A stretch of DNA of 64,000 nucleotides from Pantoea latae. Lineage in GTDB: Bacteria > Pseudomonadota > Gammaproteobacteria > Enterobacterales > Enterobacteriaceae. The position numbers and the translations under genes were made by a program. The notes under the pieces were generated by a model. It was not told the DNA's origin. It made no database searches and saw only the letters and a program-made list of their open reading frames with translations. The stretch is taken from the NCBI RefSeq assembly GCF_002077695.1, contig NZ_MWUE01000003.1:220676-284675 (forward strand), written 5' to 3'. Positions within the stretch are counted from its first letter, which is position 1; every line of letters begins with the position of its first letter. Shown in pieces: positions 51,014 through 59,580 of this stretch.

Positions 51014-52096
51014 ATGTCAGATCGTCGTGATTTTCTGCGCCAGGCAGCCGCCTCTGCGGTGGCAGGCAGCGCGTTGCTGGCGGGCAGCAGCCTGAGCGCC
51101 GCCGCCGCGCAACCGGCGTCCGTCCCGGCAAAGCCAAAACGCATTATTGCGCTGGAAGAACATTTTATGCTGCCGGAATTTGAGGGCTACCTGCATGAAA
51201 CACAGCAAAACCTGAAGAGCGGCCTGGTGGATAAAGTCATCGCGCCGCTCTCAGATTTTGGGCAGCGCAGGCTGGATTTAATGGATGAGCACGGTATCGA
51301 CTTTGTGGTGCTCTCGCTTTCCGGCCCCGGCGTGCAGATTGAACCGGATACGCAGAAAGCGATACGGCTGGCAAAGTACGCTAACGACAGGCTGGCGGAA
51401 CAGATGCAGAAGCAGCCGACGCGCTATGGCGGTTTCGCGCATCTGGCGATGCAGGATCCCGAGGAAGCGGCAAACGAACTGGAGCGCTGCGTGAAAACCC
51501 TTCATATGCAGGGCGGAATGATCAACGGCGAGACCAACGGACGCTATCTGGATGACCGTCGCTACGATGTGTTCTGGCAGCGCGTTGAGGCGCTTGGCGT
51601 GCCGATCTATCTTCATCCCGGCAATCCGCCCGATGCGCCGCATATGTACAGCGATCATCCTGAGATGTGGGGACCGGTCTGGAGCTGGGCGGCCGAAACC
51701 TGCTCTCACGCGCTGCGGCTGGTGTTCAGCGGCACCTTTGACCGCTTCCCGGGCGTCAGGATTATTCTGGGACACATGGGCGAAACGCTGCCGATTCAGC
51801 GCTGGCGTCTCGACAGCCGCTATCAGATCGCCAACACCCGCTATCACATCAAACGGCCGCCGTCGGACTATCTGCGTCAGAACATCATGCTGACCACCTC
51901 CGGCGTCTGCGATGACGCGGCGCTGCGCTGCGCGCTCGATTCGATGGGCGAGAACAACGTGATGTTTTCGGTGGATTACCCTTTCGAGGACACCAAAACG
52001 GCGACCCGCTGGATCGCCCGCGCGGCGCTGTCGGATCGGGAACGCAATGCGGTGGCATGGGAAAACGCGGCGAGACTGATGAAGCTGCCGCTGTAG
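51014..52096 (+). CDS. Amidohydrolase 2 family protein with Tat signal
   Basis: TIM-barrel metal enzyme of 360 residues. A twin-arginine signal (DRRDFLRQAAASAV) and an Ala-rich region to about 35 predict export in folded form. The core starts ALEEHFMLPEF (E49, H50), then YLHPGNP, ILGHMGETLP and FSVDYPF carry the remaining metal residues. The EEHF start and overall layout resemble ACMSD-type decarboxylases such as 2,3- or 2,6-dihydroxybenzoate decarboxylase, but an exported form is unusual. It is probably controlled by the TetR protein upstream. Substrate: likely an aromatic acid or lactone, not certain. Confidence 0.85.
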   Translation: MSDRRDFLRQAAASAVAGSALLAGSSLSAAAAQPASVPAKPKRIIALEEHFMLPEFEGYLHETQQNLKSGLVDKVIAPLSDFGQRRLDLMDEHGIDFVVLSLSGPGVQIEPDTQKAIRLAKYANDRLAEQMQKQPTRYGGFAHLAMQDPEEAANELERCVKTLHMQGGMINGETNGRYLDDRRYDVFWQRVEALGVPIYLHPGNPPDAPHMYSDHPEMWGPVWSWAAETCSHALRLVFSGTFDRFPGVRIILGHMGETLPIQRWRLDSRYQIANTRYHIKRPPSDYLRQNIMLTTSGVCDDAALRCALDSMGENNVMFSVDYPFEDTKTATRWIARAALSDRERNAVAWENAARLMKLPL

Positions 52097-52105
52097 GTGA
52101 CGTGC

Positions 52106-52140
52106 AGGCTGCCGGGCATCCGGCAGCCTCTTCTTTATTT
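52106..52140 (+). terminator. Terminator after the amidohydrolase gene
   Basis: Perfect 10-bp stem AGGCTGCCGG/CCGGCAGCCT with a GCAT loop, followed by CTTCTTTATTT. Confidence 0.85.
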
Positions 52141-53166
52141 CCCGGCGAGTTCCCGGCGCACGATCTCGGCGCCTGCGCTTAACGCATTAAGCTTGCCTGT
52201 CGCGACATGGCGCGGCAGCGGGATCATGCCGCAGTTGGTGCAGGGATAGAGCTTATCGGCGTCAACGAACTGCAGCGCTTTGCGCAGCGTCGCGGCGACC
52301 TCTTCCGGCGTCTCAATGGTGTTGGTGGCGACATCAATGGCGCCCACCATCACCTTTTTGCCGCGGATCAGCTCCATCAGCTCCATCGGCACGTGCGAGT
52401 GCTGACACTCCAGCGAGATAATGTCGATGCTCGACTTTTGCAGTTTCGGGAAGATCTCTTCATATTGACGCCATTCGGAACCCAGCGTCTTTTTCCAGTC
52501 GGTATTGGCTTTAATACCGTAGCCGTAGCAAATATGCACAGCCGTTTCACACTTCAGCCCTTCCGCAGCGCGCTCCAGCGCGGCGATCCCCCAGTCGTTC
52601 ACCTCATCGAAGAAGACGTTAAAGGCAGGTTCGTCAAACTGAATGATATCGACGCCGGCAGCCTCAAGATCTTTGGCTTCCTGATTGAGAATTTTGGCGA
52701 ATTCCCAGGCGAGTTTCTCGCGGCTTTTATAGTGGTTGTCATACAGCGTATCGATCATCGTCATCGGACCCGGCAGCGCCCATTTGATCGGCTGGCTGGT
52801 CTGCTGGCGTAAAAACTTCGCATCCTCCACGAAGACCGGCTTCTGGCGACTGACTGGCCCCACCACCGTCGGCACGCTGGCGTCATAGCGGTCGCGAATT
52901 TTTACGATCTCGCGCTTTTCAAAATCGACGCCGTTCAGGTGCTCAATAAAGGTGGTTACAAAGTGCTGACGCGTTTGCTCGCCGTCGCTGACGATATCGA
53001 TACCCGCTCGCAGCTGGTCGTCCAGGCAGAGACGCAGCGCATCATTTTTACCGTCGTTTAACTCTTCATTCTGCAACTTCCAGGGTGACCACAGCGTCTC
53101 TGGCTGCGCCAGCCAGGAGGGCTTAGGTAAGCTGCCGGCGGTGGAAGTCGGTAATAATTTTTTCAT
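52135..53166 (-). CDS. mesD: Folate-independent methionine synthase MesD (core MetE-like)
   Basis: Short MetE-like protein of 343 residues, equal to only the C-terminal catalytic half of cobalamin-independent methionine synthase. Zinc ligands are visible: His and Cys in AVHICYGYG, Glu in the following strand and Cys in YPCTNCGM. The start ATG at 53166 (a GTG precedes it in frame) has AAGG upstream. Established knowledge: core-MetE proteins paired with DUF1852 (MesX) form a folate-independent methionine synthase described in Acinetobacter and relatives. The DUF1852 gene is immediately upstream here, so the assignment to MesD is strong. The methyl donor is unknown. Confidence 0.87.
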   Translation of the reverse strand: MKKLLPTSTAGSLPKPSWLAQPETLWSPWKLQNEELNDGKNDALRLCLDDQLRAGIDIVSDGEQTRQHFVTTFIEHLNGVDFEKREIVKIRDRYDASVPTVVGPVSRQKPVFVEDAKFLRQQTSQPIKWALPGPMTMIDTLYDNHYKSREKLAWEFAKILNQEAKDLEAAGVDIIQFDEPAFNVFFDEVNDWGIAALERAAEGLKCETAVHICYGYGIKANTDWKKTLGSEWRQYEEIFPKLQKSSIDIISLECQHSHVPMELMELIRGKKVMVGAIDVATNTIETPEEVAATLRKALQFVDADKLYPCTNCGMIPLPRHVATGKLNALSAGAEIVRRELAGK

Positions 53167-53193
53167 CACAGGTGACCTTGTCTTTTTGGTTAA

Positions 53194-54174
53194 TCAAAGA
53201 ACGGGAGCAGTCCATTGTTCAAGCACGGTCTGGAAGGGTTTAATAAAACGCTCTTCGGTAAACCGTCCCTGCTCGATTGCCAGCTGGCTACGTTCTTCGC
53301 GATCGTAAACAATGCGGGTTAATGAATAATCCTGATGCCTCAGGTCGGGCTGATAGATTCGTCCAGCGGCGGAGTTGGCGTTGTAAATTTCAGGACGATA
53401 GATTTTCTGGAACGTCTCCATCGTGCTGATGGTGCTGATCAGCTCAAGATTGCTGTAATCCCTCAGCAGATCGCCATGAAAATAGAAGGCCAAAGGCGCA
53501 ACGCTGCCTTCCGGCATAAAATAGCGCGCGTGCAGTCCCATTTTGCCGAAATAGTGATCGGTTAATGACGGCGCATCCTGCTGATATTCAATGCCTAACA
53601 CCGGGTGGATATTACCCGTGCGATAGTAGGTGTTTTTACTCGACACGCTCAGGCAGATCACCGGAGAGGTAGAAAAGTGCTTCTGATAGACGGCGGAATT
53701 GACGAACTGCTTAAAGATGTTGCCGTGCAGATCGCCGAAATTATCAGGAATGCTGAATTCAGCGCGATGTTCATTATGCTGCGGCAATACCACGCTGAAA
53801 TCGTAATCTCGCACGTAAGAAGAGAAGTTATTGCCTACGATGCCGGCAAAACGCGTCTGCGTCTGGTGATCGACCACGTGAGTTTGCAGTATTTCGATTA
53901 CCGGGAAGGCGTCGCTTTTATCGGCGACGCTGACATTCAGCTCAGCGGAGATGATATCCAGTTCAACCGAATAGCGGTCACTTTTCGGGTTGTCCCAGTG
54001 CGCAAGTGAATTAAAGCGGTTATTAATCATCACCAGCGCGTTATGCAGGTTTTCCTGACGCTTTTGCCCGCGGGCCAGATTAGCGAAATTAGTGGTGATA
54101 CGCGTATTTTCTGAGGGGTTATAGTTTTCGTCGAAACGAAGGCTCTTAATAGAGAAGGTAAATTCGTTATTCAT
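53194..54174 (-). CDS. mesX: MesX (DUF1852) partner of methionine synthase MesD
   Basis: DUF1852 protein of 326 residues from the start MNNEFTFSIKSLRFDENYNP; a GTG- or ATG-initiated longer frame adds only six residues without support. It contains HVVDHQTQTRFAGIVGNN and RDYSNLELISTISTMETFQK. No membrane span or signal peptide is present. It lies 27 bases upstream of mesD and is first in the operon. MesX was shown to be needed for MesD activity in another organism, but its biochemical role is not known. No MetJ box was recognised upstream. Confidence 0.87.
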   Translation of the reverse strand: MNNEFTFSIKSLRFDENYNPSENTRITTNFANLARGQKRQENLHNALVMINNRFNSLAHWDNPKSDRYSVELDIISAELNVSVADKSDAFPVIEILQTHVVDHQTQTRFAGIVGNNFSSYVRDYDFSVVLPQHNEHRAEFSIPDNFGDLHGNIFKQFVNSAVYQKHFSTSPVICLSVSSKNTYYRTGNIHPVLGIEYQQDAPSLTDHYFGKMGLHARYFMPEGSVAPLAFYFHGDLLRDYSNLELISTISTMETFQKIYRPEIYNANSAAGRIYQPDLRHQDYSLTRIVYDREERSQLAIEQGRFTEERFIKPFQTVLEQWTAPVL

Positions 54175-54192
54175 TTTAATCTGGTATCCCAC

Positions 54193-54510
54193 TGTCTGCT
54201 ATTCACCCGGCGCGCTCTTACGGCTTTCAGGATGCCCTAATAGGCTGTCTTGTTTAGTCGGTGTGACTCAAAAGTTATCTGTTGTTAAACATTATGCATA
54301 CTTTATGCCTGAGTCGCAGAGTGAGGAAAAGTGATTTGTTTTCAATGAACATGAAGCAATTTCATGATCAAGATAGATGTCTGGACCGCCAAACGCGCCT
54401 AAGTCTCGCTTCTGTAAGGCCTTGTGGCTGCTAAATGGCAACGAGTATGAAGGAAAGGTATATCGCGCAGTGGCGTGAAAAATTTTTATCTGGAGGTGGG
54501 TAAAGCCTGA
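54193..54510. other. Intergenic region upstream of mesX
   Basis: About 320 bases, more AT-rich than the genes around it. It should hold the mesX promoter, on its left part. No regulator site, RNA gene or well-supported small gene was recognised. Confidence 0.5.
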
Positions 54511-54541
54511 TAAAAACCTGGCCGCTAACGGCGGCCAGGTT
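54511..54541 (-). terminator. Terminator after the glycine-zipper protein gene
   Basis: Perfect 11-bp stem AACCTGGCCGC/GCGGCCAGGTT with a 5-base loop; the minus strand continues with a T-rich run. Confidence 0.85.
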
Positions 54542-54574
54542 GGTAAAGGGATCCGCGGCGAAGCGCGCTTCAGG

Positions 54575-54796
54575 TTATTTCTGCTCCTGCTGCTTCTTTT
54601 CCGCCTCTTTCTCTTTTTTATGCGCCATATGATGGCCCACCGCGCAGCCGGCAGCGGCACCCGCGACGCCATGGTTGGCGACATGACCGGCGACGCCGCC
54701 GACCGCCGCGCCCTTTAAGCACCCTTTCGCTTCAGCCTGCGAACTCATCGCCAGCAGCAGACCCGCAGTAACAACGACAGCTGATAATTTTTTCAT
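54575..54796 (-). CDS. Small exported glycine-zipper protein
   Basis: Protein of 73 residues. A signal peptide (MKKLSAVVVTAGLLLAMSSQ, cleavage near AEA) precedes a glycine/alanine-rich zipper (GAAVGGVAGHVANHGVAGAA) and a His- and Lys/Glu-rich tail. The start has AGGGAG upstream; a longer frame lacks support. Proteins of this kind sit in the envelope and often respond to stress, but no exact function is known. It has its own terminator and is probably a single-gene unit. Confidence 0.75.
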   Translation of the reverse strand: MKKLSAVVVTAGLLLAMSSQAEAKGCLKGAAVGGVAGHVANHGVAGAAAGCAVGHHMAHKKEKEAEKKQQEQK

Positions 54797-54972
54797 CTTA
54801 TTTGCTCCCTGATTTATAGGTAAGTACCCAGTAACGCTTTTAAGCGTAGCCAAAGAACAGCAGGGAGCCGCTTAGGGCGAACATCTTCGGATTATTTACC
54901 GGAAATTGATGATTTAATCAGCAAAAGCGTCATAGCGAATGACATTCTGGCGCTGCCGAAAGCGGATCTTCG

Positions 54973-55332
54973 TCAAAGCTCTTCCCATGTAGGAAGCTGT
55001 TTTGCTTTAAGACGCCACTTGTAAAACGCGGCCATCATCAGGCCAAAAAGCAACCTAGCGCCGGCAGCCACAATCAAAGCGGTCAGCGGATGATAGCCGC
55101 GGGGCTGCCAGGTGCTAAACCACATGAATATTCCCCAGAACAGGGCAAAATAACCGCCCGACAAAAGCACATTGACGCTAAAAGTGTTAAAGGGCAGCGG
55201 CCGAAGCTTCATCCCCATGCGCCATAATAGCCAATAGAGTGGAGGTGCATAATTACTGCGCCACATGCCTGTGCCTGACAATATTTCAAGCGCCTTTTGT
55301 TTTTTGCGCTCAAATTCGACGTCCCTTTTCAT
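54973..55332 (-). CDS. Small membrane protein (DUF6404-like)
   Basis: Protein of 119 residues with a charged N-terminus (MKRDVEFERKKQKALEILSG), two hydrophobic spans at about 50-70 and 78-100, and a basic C-terminal end. The start at 55332 is set by AGGGAGGAG ten bases ahead. The layout matches the DUF6404 family as I remember it; function unknown. It lies in a run of small genes with no shared theme. Confidence 0.65.
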   Translation of the reverse strand: MKRDVEFERKKQKALEILSGTGMWRSNYAPPLYWLLWRMGMKLRPLPFNTFSVNVLLSGGYFALFWGIFMWFSTWQPRGYHPLTALIVAAGARLLFGLMMAAFYKWRLKAKQLPTWEEL

Positions 55333-55518
55333 GCAGTCTCCTCCCTGTTTTATGGCTAAAACGTAAACGACCCAAGAGTCATTTTCATTGATTAAGTGAA
55401 TATAAAAAAAGCTCGCCTGCATCTGACGATGCTGGCTAATTTTATGTCCTTAATATAAGCGGGGAAACAGAAACAGGTCCGGTTAAAGAAAATTTTTTAT
55501 TTTCAAATGAGACTCTCT

Positions 55519-55740
55519 TCAGACCCGATCCAGACTTTTCAGGTAAGCCGTAAATCGATGCCGTAGCCGCCGCAGTTGAAAACGTATTTCAGCCCAGGCG
55601 TAGAGCGGCGATTTAATGGCTATTTTTCGCTCGCTGGCGCGGATCTGCGCGCATTTTTCACAGTGAATGCAGCTGTCGTAAAACCAGAAGTATTCGTCGC
55701 GGCTTAAAAGCGCGCGGCAATGCCTGCAGTAAGCTCCCAT
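55519..55740 (-). CDS. Small protein with zinc-ribbon-like Cys pairs
   Basis: Protein of 73 residues with the pattern CRHC-N15-CIHCEKC, which could bind zinc, and a basic C-terminal half. The start at 55740 has AAGGA seven bases upstream; a longer frame of 107 residues is open but unsupported. I do not recognise the family. A Fur-box-like site lies about 150 bases upstream. Confidence 0.55.
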   Translation of the reverse strand: MGAYCRHCRALLSRDEYFWFYDSCIHCEKCAQIRASERKIAIKSPLYAWAEIRFQLRRLRHRFTAYLKSLDRV

Positions 55741-56042
55741 AGATTCCTTATTATCTGATGCGTTCGCCAGCGACAGATATCTGAATGGGTTGCTTCGCAC
55801 CTGATTAATCTCTGGCACTACGGCATTCAGCCTATTCTGCAAACTGGGGGTTGGCTACAAAGTACGGGGAGAACTGCCTGCGTAGCAATGAGATTTATTC
55901 TCAATTATTCGTTTCTGCGGACATTAATGCGCCAGTTGCATTGACAAACGCGTATCACAGCCCCCTGAACCAACGGCGTCCGAGGAGGAAGGGAGATCCG
56001 GCAGCCAGCAAAACAGGCGCGTTTATAAAGTGAGGAGAGGAG
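55741..56042. other. Intergenic region with a Fur-like site
   Basis: About 300 bases between the small Cys protein gene and the cytochrome gene. Apart from the Fur-box-like element at 55889-55903 nothing is recognised; short open frames here lack coding character. Confidence 0.5.
55889..55903. promoter_or_regulatory. Fur-box-like element
   Basis: TGAGATTTATTCTCA fits the 7-1-7 Fur model TGATAATNATTATCA at 11 of the 14 defined positions and is itself nearly palindromic. No iron gene is adjacent. Confidence 0.4.
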
Positions 56043-56076
56043 AAAAACCCCTCCGCGTCGCGCGCGAAGCGGAGGG
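56043..56076 (-). terminator. Terminator of the dehydrogenase operon
   Basis: 8-bp stem CCCTCCGC/GCGGAGGG followed on the minus strand by a run of T (complement of AAAAA at 56043-56047). Confidence 0.8.
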
Positions 56077-56083
56077 TGAGCTG

Positions 56084-57412
56084 TTAGCGTTTTTTGCGTC
56101 GCCACCACAGCAGCGCCAGCACCAGCGCGATGCCTGCCGCCGCCATGCCGATACGGGAGATCGCCATCAGCGGTGACGCCTCGCCGCCGGCGCGCAGCGT
56201 TTTTACCCGCTCTGGGCTGATGCGCACCGGGCTATGCCCCATATCCTGCATCACATAGTTGGTGACCGCTGCAATCTGCGCATCGTTCAGCGATCCGGAG
56301 AACCCGATCATGCCCTGCGCTTTTTCCGGCCAGACGCCCTGCAACACCGCCATCGCCACGTTGTCCGCGGTGGGTTTCTCCAGCACGGGATGGCGCTGCA
56401 GCGCCGGCAGTCCGTTCAGCCCCTGGCCGGAGAGATTATGGCAGGAGGCGCAGTTATCGCGATAGACCTGCTCGCCCTCGCTGAGCGCCGCCAGCGTCTG
56501 CGGCAGATCATTTCCCCTTACCGGCGTCAGCCCTTTTACCGCAGCAGGCGCGGCATCGGCGGCACCGTCAGCGGGCAGCAGATAAGTGGCAATCGCCTGG
56601 CGATCCTGCGGCGTCATGCGCGAAAAGCTTTTGTCGATCGCTTCCAGCATCGGACCACCCGCCGTGGCGCCGTTGTCTGCATGGCCGGTTGCGAGATACG
56701 CCGCCAGCCTCTGGCGCGTCCAGTGCGCACCCTGCAAGGAGGCGGCGGTGATGTCCGGCGCGAACCAGGTGCCGAGCGACGCGCCCTGCATACTTTTCGC
56801 CTGCTGCTCCGCCATCAGGAAGTTGCGCGGCGTATGACAGGTGCTGCAGTGGGTTAAGCCCTGCACCAGATACGCGCCGCGGTTCCACTCCGCCGTCTGC
56901 GTCGCGTCCGGCTGATAGACCTTGCTGTCGGCGAACAGCAGGTTCCACGCCGCCATGCTAAAGCGCAGGTTGAAGGGAAACGGCAGCGCGGTCGCTTCCG
57001 GTTTCGCGTCCACCGGCTGCACGCCATGCATAAAGTAAGCGTAGAGCGCCGCCACGTCCTCGTCGGTCAGCCTGGCGTAGGCAGTATAGGGCATCGCCGG
57101 ATAGAGCTGGCTGCCGTCTCCGCGCACGCCTTTGCGCAGCGCCGCCGCGAACTGCGCTTCGCTGTAGCTGCCGATACCGGCGCTTTTCGACGGCGTGATA
57201 TTGGTGCTAAAGATCGTGCCGAGCGGGCTGGCGATGGCGTGGCCGCCGCTGAACGGCGCTTTGCCCTCTTCCGTATGGCAGGCGCCGCAGTCCCCCGCAA
57301 TCGCCAGATATTCTCCGCGCTTGATCAGCGCCTCTTGCTCTGCCGCGTGAGCCTGAGCGCAGGACGCCAGCAGCGCGCCTGCCGCCAGCAGCGTTCTCCA
57401 GGGCTTAACCAT
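56084..57412 (-). CDS. Triheme cytochrome c subunit of membrane sugar-acid dehydrogenase (module 1)
   Basis: Membrane-bound electron-transfer subunit of 442 residues. A signal peptide (to about 24) leads to three c-type heme motifs: CGACH at 42-46, CSTCH at 189-193 and CASCH at 321-325. A C-terminal hydrophobic anchor (about 420-437) ends in WWRRKKR. It passes electrons from the flavoprotein to ubiquinone, as in gluconate 2-dehydrogenase or alcohol dehydrogenase cytochromes. Its start overlaps the flavoprotein stop by eight bases. It is the last gene of the six-gene run and is followed by a terminator. Confidence 0.92.
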   Translation of the reverse strand: MVKPWRTLLAAGALLASCAQAHAAEQEALIKRGEYLAIAGDCGACHTEEGKAPFSGGHAIASPLGTIFSTNITPSKSAGIGSYSEAQFAAALRKGVRGDGSQLYPAMPYTAYARLTDEDVAALYAYFMHGVQPVDAKPEATALPFPFNLRFSMAAWNLLFADSKVYQPDATQTAEWNRGAYLVQGLTHCSTCHTPRNFLMAEQQAKSMQGASLGTWFAPDITAASLQGAHWTRQRLAAYLATGHADNGATAGGPMLEAIDKSFSRMTPQDRQAIATYLLPADGAADAAPAAVKGLTPVRGNDLPQTLAALSEGEQVYRDNCASCHNLSGQGLNGLPALQRHPVLEKPTADNVAMAVLQGVWPEKAQGMIGFSGSLNDAQIAAVTNYVMQDMGHSPVRISPERVKTLRAGGEASPLMAISRIGMAAAGIALVLALLWWRRKKR

Positions 57413-59018
57413 GTTGCGTCTCCTGCAGAATTTTGTCGGCGGTGCGCAGCGCCAGCGCCATAGCGGTCAGGGTGACGTTGCAGGTGCCGACGGTGGGCAT
57501 CACGCCGGTGCCGACCATAAACAGGTTCTGATGGTCGTGCGCACGTCCCCACGCGTCGGTGACGCTGGTGGCGGGATCGAGGCCCATCGACAGCGTGCCG
57601 GTAATATGCTGACGGTTGGAGAATTTGCCGCTGTTGCTGTGCCTGACGTTGGTGGCGCCGAGTCGGGCCGCGATGGCGTCGTAGCACTGGCGCGTTTTCT
57701 CGGTGCCTTTTACCACGTAGTCGTTGATATCCCAGTAGAGTGACGGCGTCGGCAGGCCGAGCGCGTCTTTATTGTTGCTCAGGGTGACGCGGTTATTGGG
57801 ATCCGGCAGCTGTTCCAGCGCGTTTTTAATGCTGAGTCGACGCGCCGCGCGGAAGCGGATCTCCTGCTGCAGCTTACTGCCGAAGTAACCTTCCGCCAGT
57901 ACCTCTTTGGTGACGGCGGCGACCTGCGAGGCGTTAGAGATATCGATGCGGAACGGCGCGTGTTCGCGGCGGAAATCGCCGTCGCGGAACTGGCCGATAG
58001 AGCACGGGCTAACCGGCCCGCGGCCTGGCCAGATCTCTTCGTCGACGTCGAAGGTGACGCCGATTGCCGGATGATCGCACAGGTTGCGGCCGACGTTGTC
58101 GCGCGCGTTGGCGATGCCCTGGGGAAATTTATCGCTGGTGGAGATCAGCAGCAGCTTCGGCGTTTCGATGGCGTTGGCCGCCAGCACGAAGGTTTCGGCG
58201 GTGACGCGATGACTCACTTTATTCCAGTCATAGTAGTTCGCCGCCGTGATACGCCCCTGCGCGTCATGCTCGAGCTGATAGACCACCGCCTCGGTCACCA
58301 CCTGCACACCGCTGTTTTCCGCCTGCTGCGCGGCAATGCCGCCATGATACTGGGCGTCGATTGGGCAGACCGGCATGCAGTTATTGTTGCCGCAGCAGGC
58401 CGGGCGGCCATCGAAGCTGCGGCTGTTACGGCCGGTGCTGTCGTCCAGCACGGTGAAATCGGGCGCCAGACGCGCGGTAACGCGCTGCTGCAGCCACGAC
58501 GCCGGAACGCGCTCCATCGGAAACGGCCTGCTGCGCGGCGAACCGTTGTCCGGCGAGCCGCCGACGCCGGCTATCGCCTCGGCCTGATAGTAATACTCCT
58601 CCAGATCGTCGTAGCCGATCGGCCAGTCTTTGCCGACGCCATACTGGCTGTGCTGCCTGAAATCGTTCGGCACAAAGCGCCACAGCTGCGCCGCCCAGTG
58701 CCAGCTGGTGCCGCCGAAGATGCGGATATACTGCGCGGCGAAGGGATGCGGCCCCGCCTGATGCAGATAGTCGTTCGGCTCCGGCGTGTAGCGCGGTTGC
58801 GGCGCCATCGGCGAATAGGGATAAGGGGACATAAAGTCCGATTTAAAGGCGGAAGCGCGGAAACGCGCCACCAGTTCATCGCGGCCAACTTTCGGGCCGG
58901 ATTCCAGCAGCAGCACCGACTTGCCGGCGTTAGCCAGACGGGTGGCGAGCAGCGAACCGTTGACGCCGGCGCCAATCACCACTACATCTGCGGAAGAATG
59001 TTTATTCATTAACGACAT
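57405..59018 (-). CDS. GMC-type flavoprotein dehydrogenase, large subunit (module 1)
   Basis: FAD-dependent dehydrogenase of 537 residues in the glucose-methanol-choline family. The FAD motif VIGAGVNG lies at about 14-21, the Cys cluster CCGNNNCMPVCP at 208-219 (the [3Fe-4S] region of bacterial FAD sugar dehydrogenases), and the catalytic His region near HITGTLSMG, with GTCNVTLTAMALALRTAD at the C-terminus. It has no signal of its own and is presumably exported by the Tat route with its small subunit. Candidates are gluconate 2-dehydrogenase and 2-ketogluconate dehydrogenase; sequence alone does not decide. Confidence 0.92.
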   Translation of the reverse strand: MSLMNKHSSADVVVIGAGVNGSLLATRLANAGKSVLLLESGPKVGRDELVARFRASAFKSDFMSPYPYSPMAPQPRYTPEPNDYLHQAGPHPFAAQYIRIFGGTSWHWAAQLWRFVPNDFRQHSQYGVGKDWPIGYDDLEEYYYQAEAIAGVGGSPDNGSPRSRPFPMERVPASWLQQRVTARLAPDFTVLDDSTGRNSRSFDGRPACCGNNNCMPVCPIDAQYHGGIAAQQAENSGVQVVTEAVVYQLEHDAQGRITAANYYDWNKVSHRVTAETFVLAANAIETPKLLLISTSDKFPQGIANARDNVGRNLCDHPAIGVTFDVDEEIWPGRGPVSPCSIGQFRDGDFRREHAPFRIDISNASQVAAVTKEVLAEGYFGSKLQQEIRFRAARRLSIKNALEQLPDPNNRVTLSNNKDALGLPTPSLYWDINDYVVKGTEKTRQCYDAIAARLGATNVRHSNSGKFSNRQHITGTLSMGLDPATSVTDAWGRAHDHQNLFMVGTGVMPTVGTCNVTLTAMALALRTADKILQETQHG

Positions 59019-59029
59019 GACTCTCTGAA

Positions 59030-59533
59030 TCAGGGCTGTTGCGCCCAGCTACCTATTTGACCGTACGAAAAACTCGGCGGCACCAGCTTGTCGCTGACCA
59101 GCTCGCTGGCCAGCGTATTGACGTAGGTGACATACAGGGCGCGATCCCCTTTGCCGACCACGCCGTTGTACCAGCCGCCAAGGATAGCCTGGGCCAGCTT
59201 CTGGCTCTCTGCGTCCGCCTCGGCAAACCGCAGACGATCCTGTTGCAGCAGCGCGGGCTGGCTTTGCAGCAGGCTGTTTAACTGCGTCAGGGCGCGGGCA
59301 AAGCCTTTTTGCGTCTGGCCGAGCGCCAGCATCAGCGCGTGCGCCACGGTGGCGTTAAGATTCTCCTGCTGGGTCAGCAGGCGCGAAACCTGCATAAAAT
59401 CATCCAGCCCAGGCAGCGGCGCGTCCGGCTGCGCGGCCCGCAGGCGCGGCAGCGGCAGCAGCTGACCGGCGGCGCTGGCGATAGCCACCAGCCCCGCCAT
59501 CTTCAGCACGCGGCGGCGTGAATAGTGCGTCAT
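59030..59533 (-). CDS. Dehydrogenase small (gamma) subunit with Tat signal (module 1)
   Basis: Small subunit of 167 residues of the three-part dehydrogenase, in the family of gluconate dehydrogenase and sorbitol dehydrogenase small subunits. The N-terminus has a twin-arginine signal (SRRRVLKMAGLVAIAS), which carries the flavoprotein across the inner membrane by hitchhiking. It is transcribed first in module 1, 11 bases ahead of the flavoprotein gene and 47 bases after the module 2 cytochrome gene. Confidence 0.87.
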   Translation of the reverse strand: MTHYSRRRVLKMAGLVAIASAAGQLLPLPRLRAAQPDAPLPGLDDFMQVSRLLTQQENLNATVAHALMLALGQTQKGFARALTQLNSLLQSQPALLQQDRLRFAEADAESQKLAQAILGGWYNGVVGKGDRALYVTYVNTLASELVSDKLVPPSFSYGQIGSWAQQP

Positions 59534-59580
59534 GGTATTTCCCTGTTAAAACGTCGCCCGCCGTGCAGCAGGAGACAAAA

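Noticed and set aside
54193..54300. MetJ boxes upstream of mesX
   Set aside because: Only a single weak AGACGTCT-like octamer was found, with no tandem second copy.
54377..54478. A 33-codon plus-strand open frame between mesX and the glycine-zipper gene
   Set aside because: There is no convincing Shine-Dalgarno and no recognisable family; coding use cannot be supported.
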